Assembly (NCBI GenBank): GCA_018457305.1
Contig: JAGYHM010000060.1
Coordinates: 1,443 to 7,147, forward strand
Direction of reading: 5' to 3'
DNA length: 5,705 nucleotides
From: Fusobacterium sp.
GTDB lineage: Bacteria; Fusobacteriota; Fusobacteriia; Fusobacteriales; Fusobacteriaceae
The notes beneath the pieces were generated by a model. The model did not search any database. It was not told the DNA's origin and saw only the letters and a program-made list of their open reading frames with translations. Within the stretch, counting starts at the first letter, position 1. Each line of letters begins with the position of its first letter. The translations under genes and the position numbers were made by a program. This document shows positions 5,693 through 5,705 of this stretch, piece by piece.

Positions 5693-5705
5693 AGATTTTT
5701 ACCCG

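Noticed and set aside
5618..5705. Possible structured RNA gene or CRISPR-like array at the right edge
   Set aside because: The three hairpins differ from one another, there is no repeat-spacer periodicity, and no tRNA cloverleaf or rRNA signature is visible.

Overview
The window is very AT-rich (roughly a quarter G+C by eye), uses AGA/TTA/AAA-type codons almost exclusively, has strong AGGAG-type ribosome binding sites and near-consensus sigma-70 promoters. Together with the gene content (an SEDS protein, a DUF896 protein, AsnRS, RNase M5 and a YeiH-type transporter) this suggests a Fusobacterium-like anaerobe. A low-GC Firmicute is the main alternative. The taxon is an inference from composition and protein style, not a database result.

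Layout. (1) At 1-506 on the minus strand is the N-terminal part of a radical SAM protein, cut by the left window edge. Its leader at about 539-623 carries a class-I preQ1 riboswitch with a terminator-like expression platform, driven by a TTGACA-N17-TATGAT promoter. (2) Divergent from it is an extended -10 promoter and an SEDS peptidoglycan polymerase (FtsW/RodA family, 737-1969). (3) A perfect-consensus promoter at 1997-2025 starts an apparent operon: DUF896 protein (2055-2267), asnS (2276-3664) and rnmV (3701-4252). It ends at a 13-bp hairpin that can terminate transcription in both directions. (4) An intergenic stretch (4289-4512) between convergent genes holds an imperfect palindromic element with a 41-codon open frame on the minus strand. 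(5) A YeiH/UPF0324 membrane transporter lies on the minus strand (4513-5517). (6) At the right edge is a cluster of three hairpins, the first two strikingly GC-rich; the first would act as a terminator for transcripts entering from the right.

How the genes relate. The DUF896-asnS-rnmV group is a housekeeping translation set: aminoacylation of tRNA-Asn and 5S rRNA maturation, with a small protein of unknown role. The SEDS gene serves cell-wall synthesis. The riboswitch ties the left-hand radical SAM gene to 7-deazaguanine (queuosine) metabolism. The best reading is a queuosine-salvage enzyme such as the queuine lyase type described in gut anaerobes. That riboswitch and radical SAM pair is the most interesting item here; the two intergenic repeat-like elements come next.
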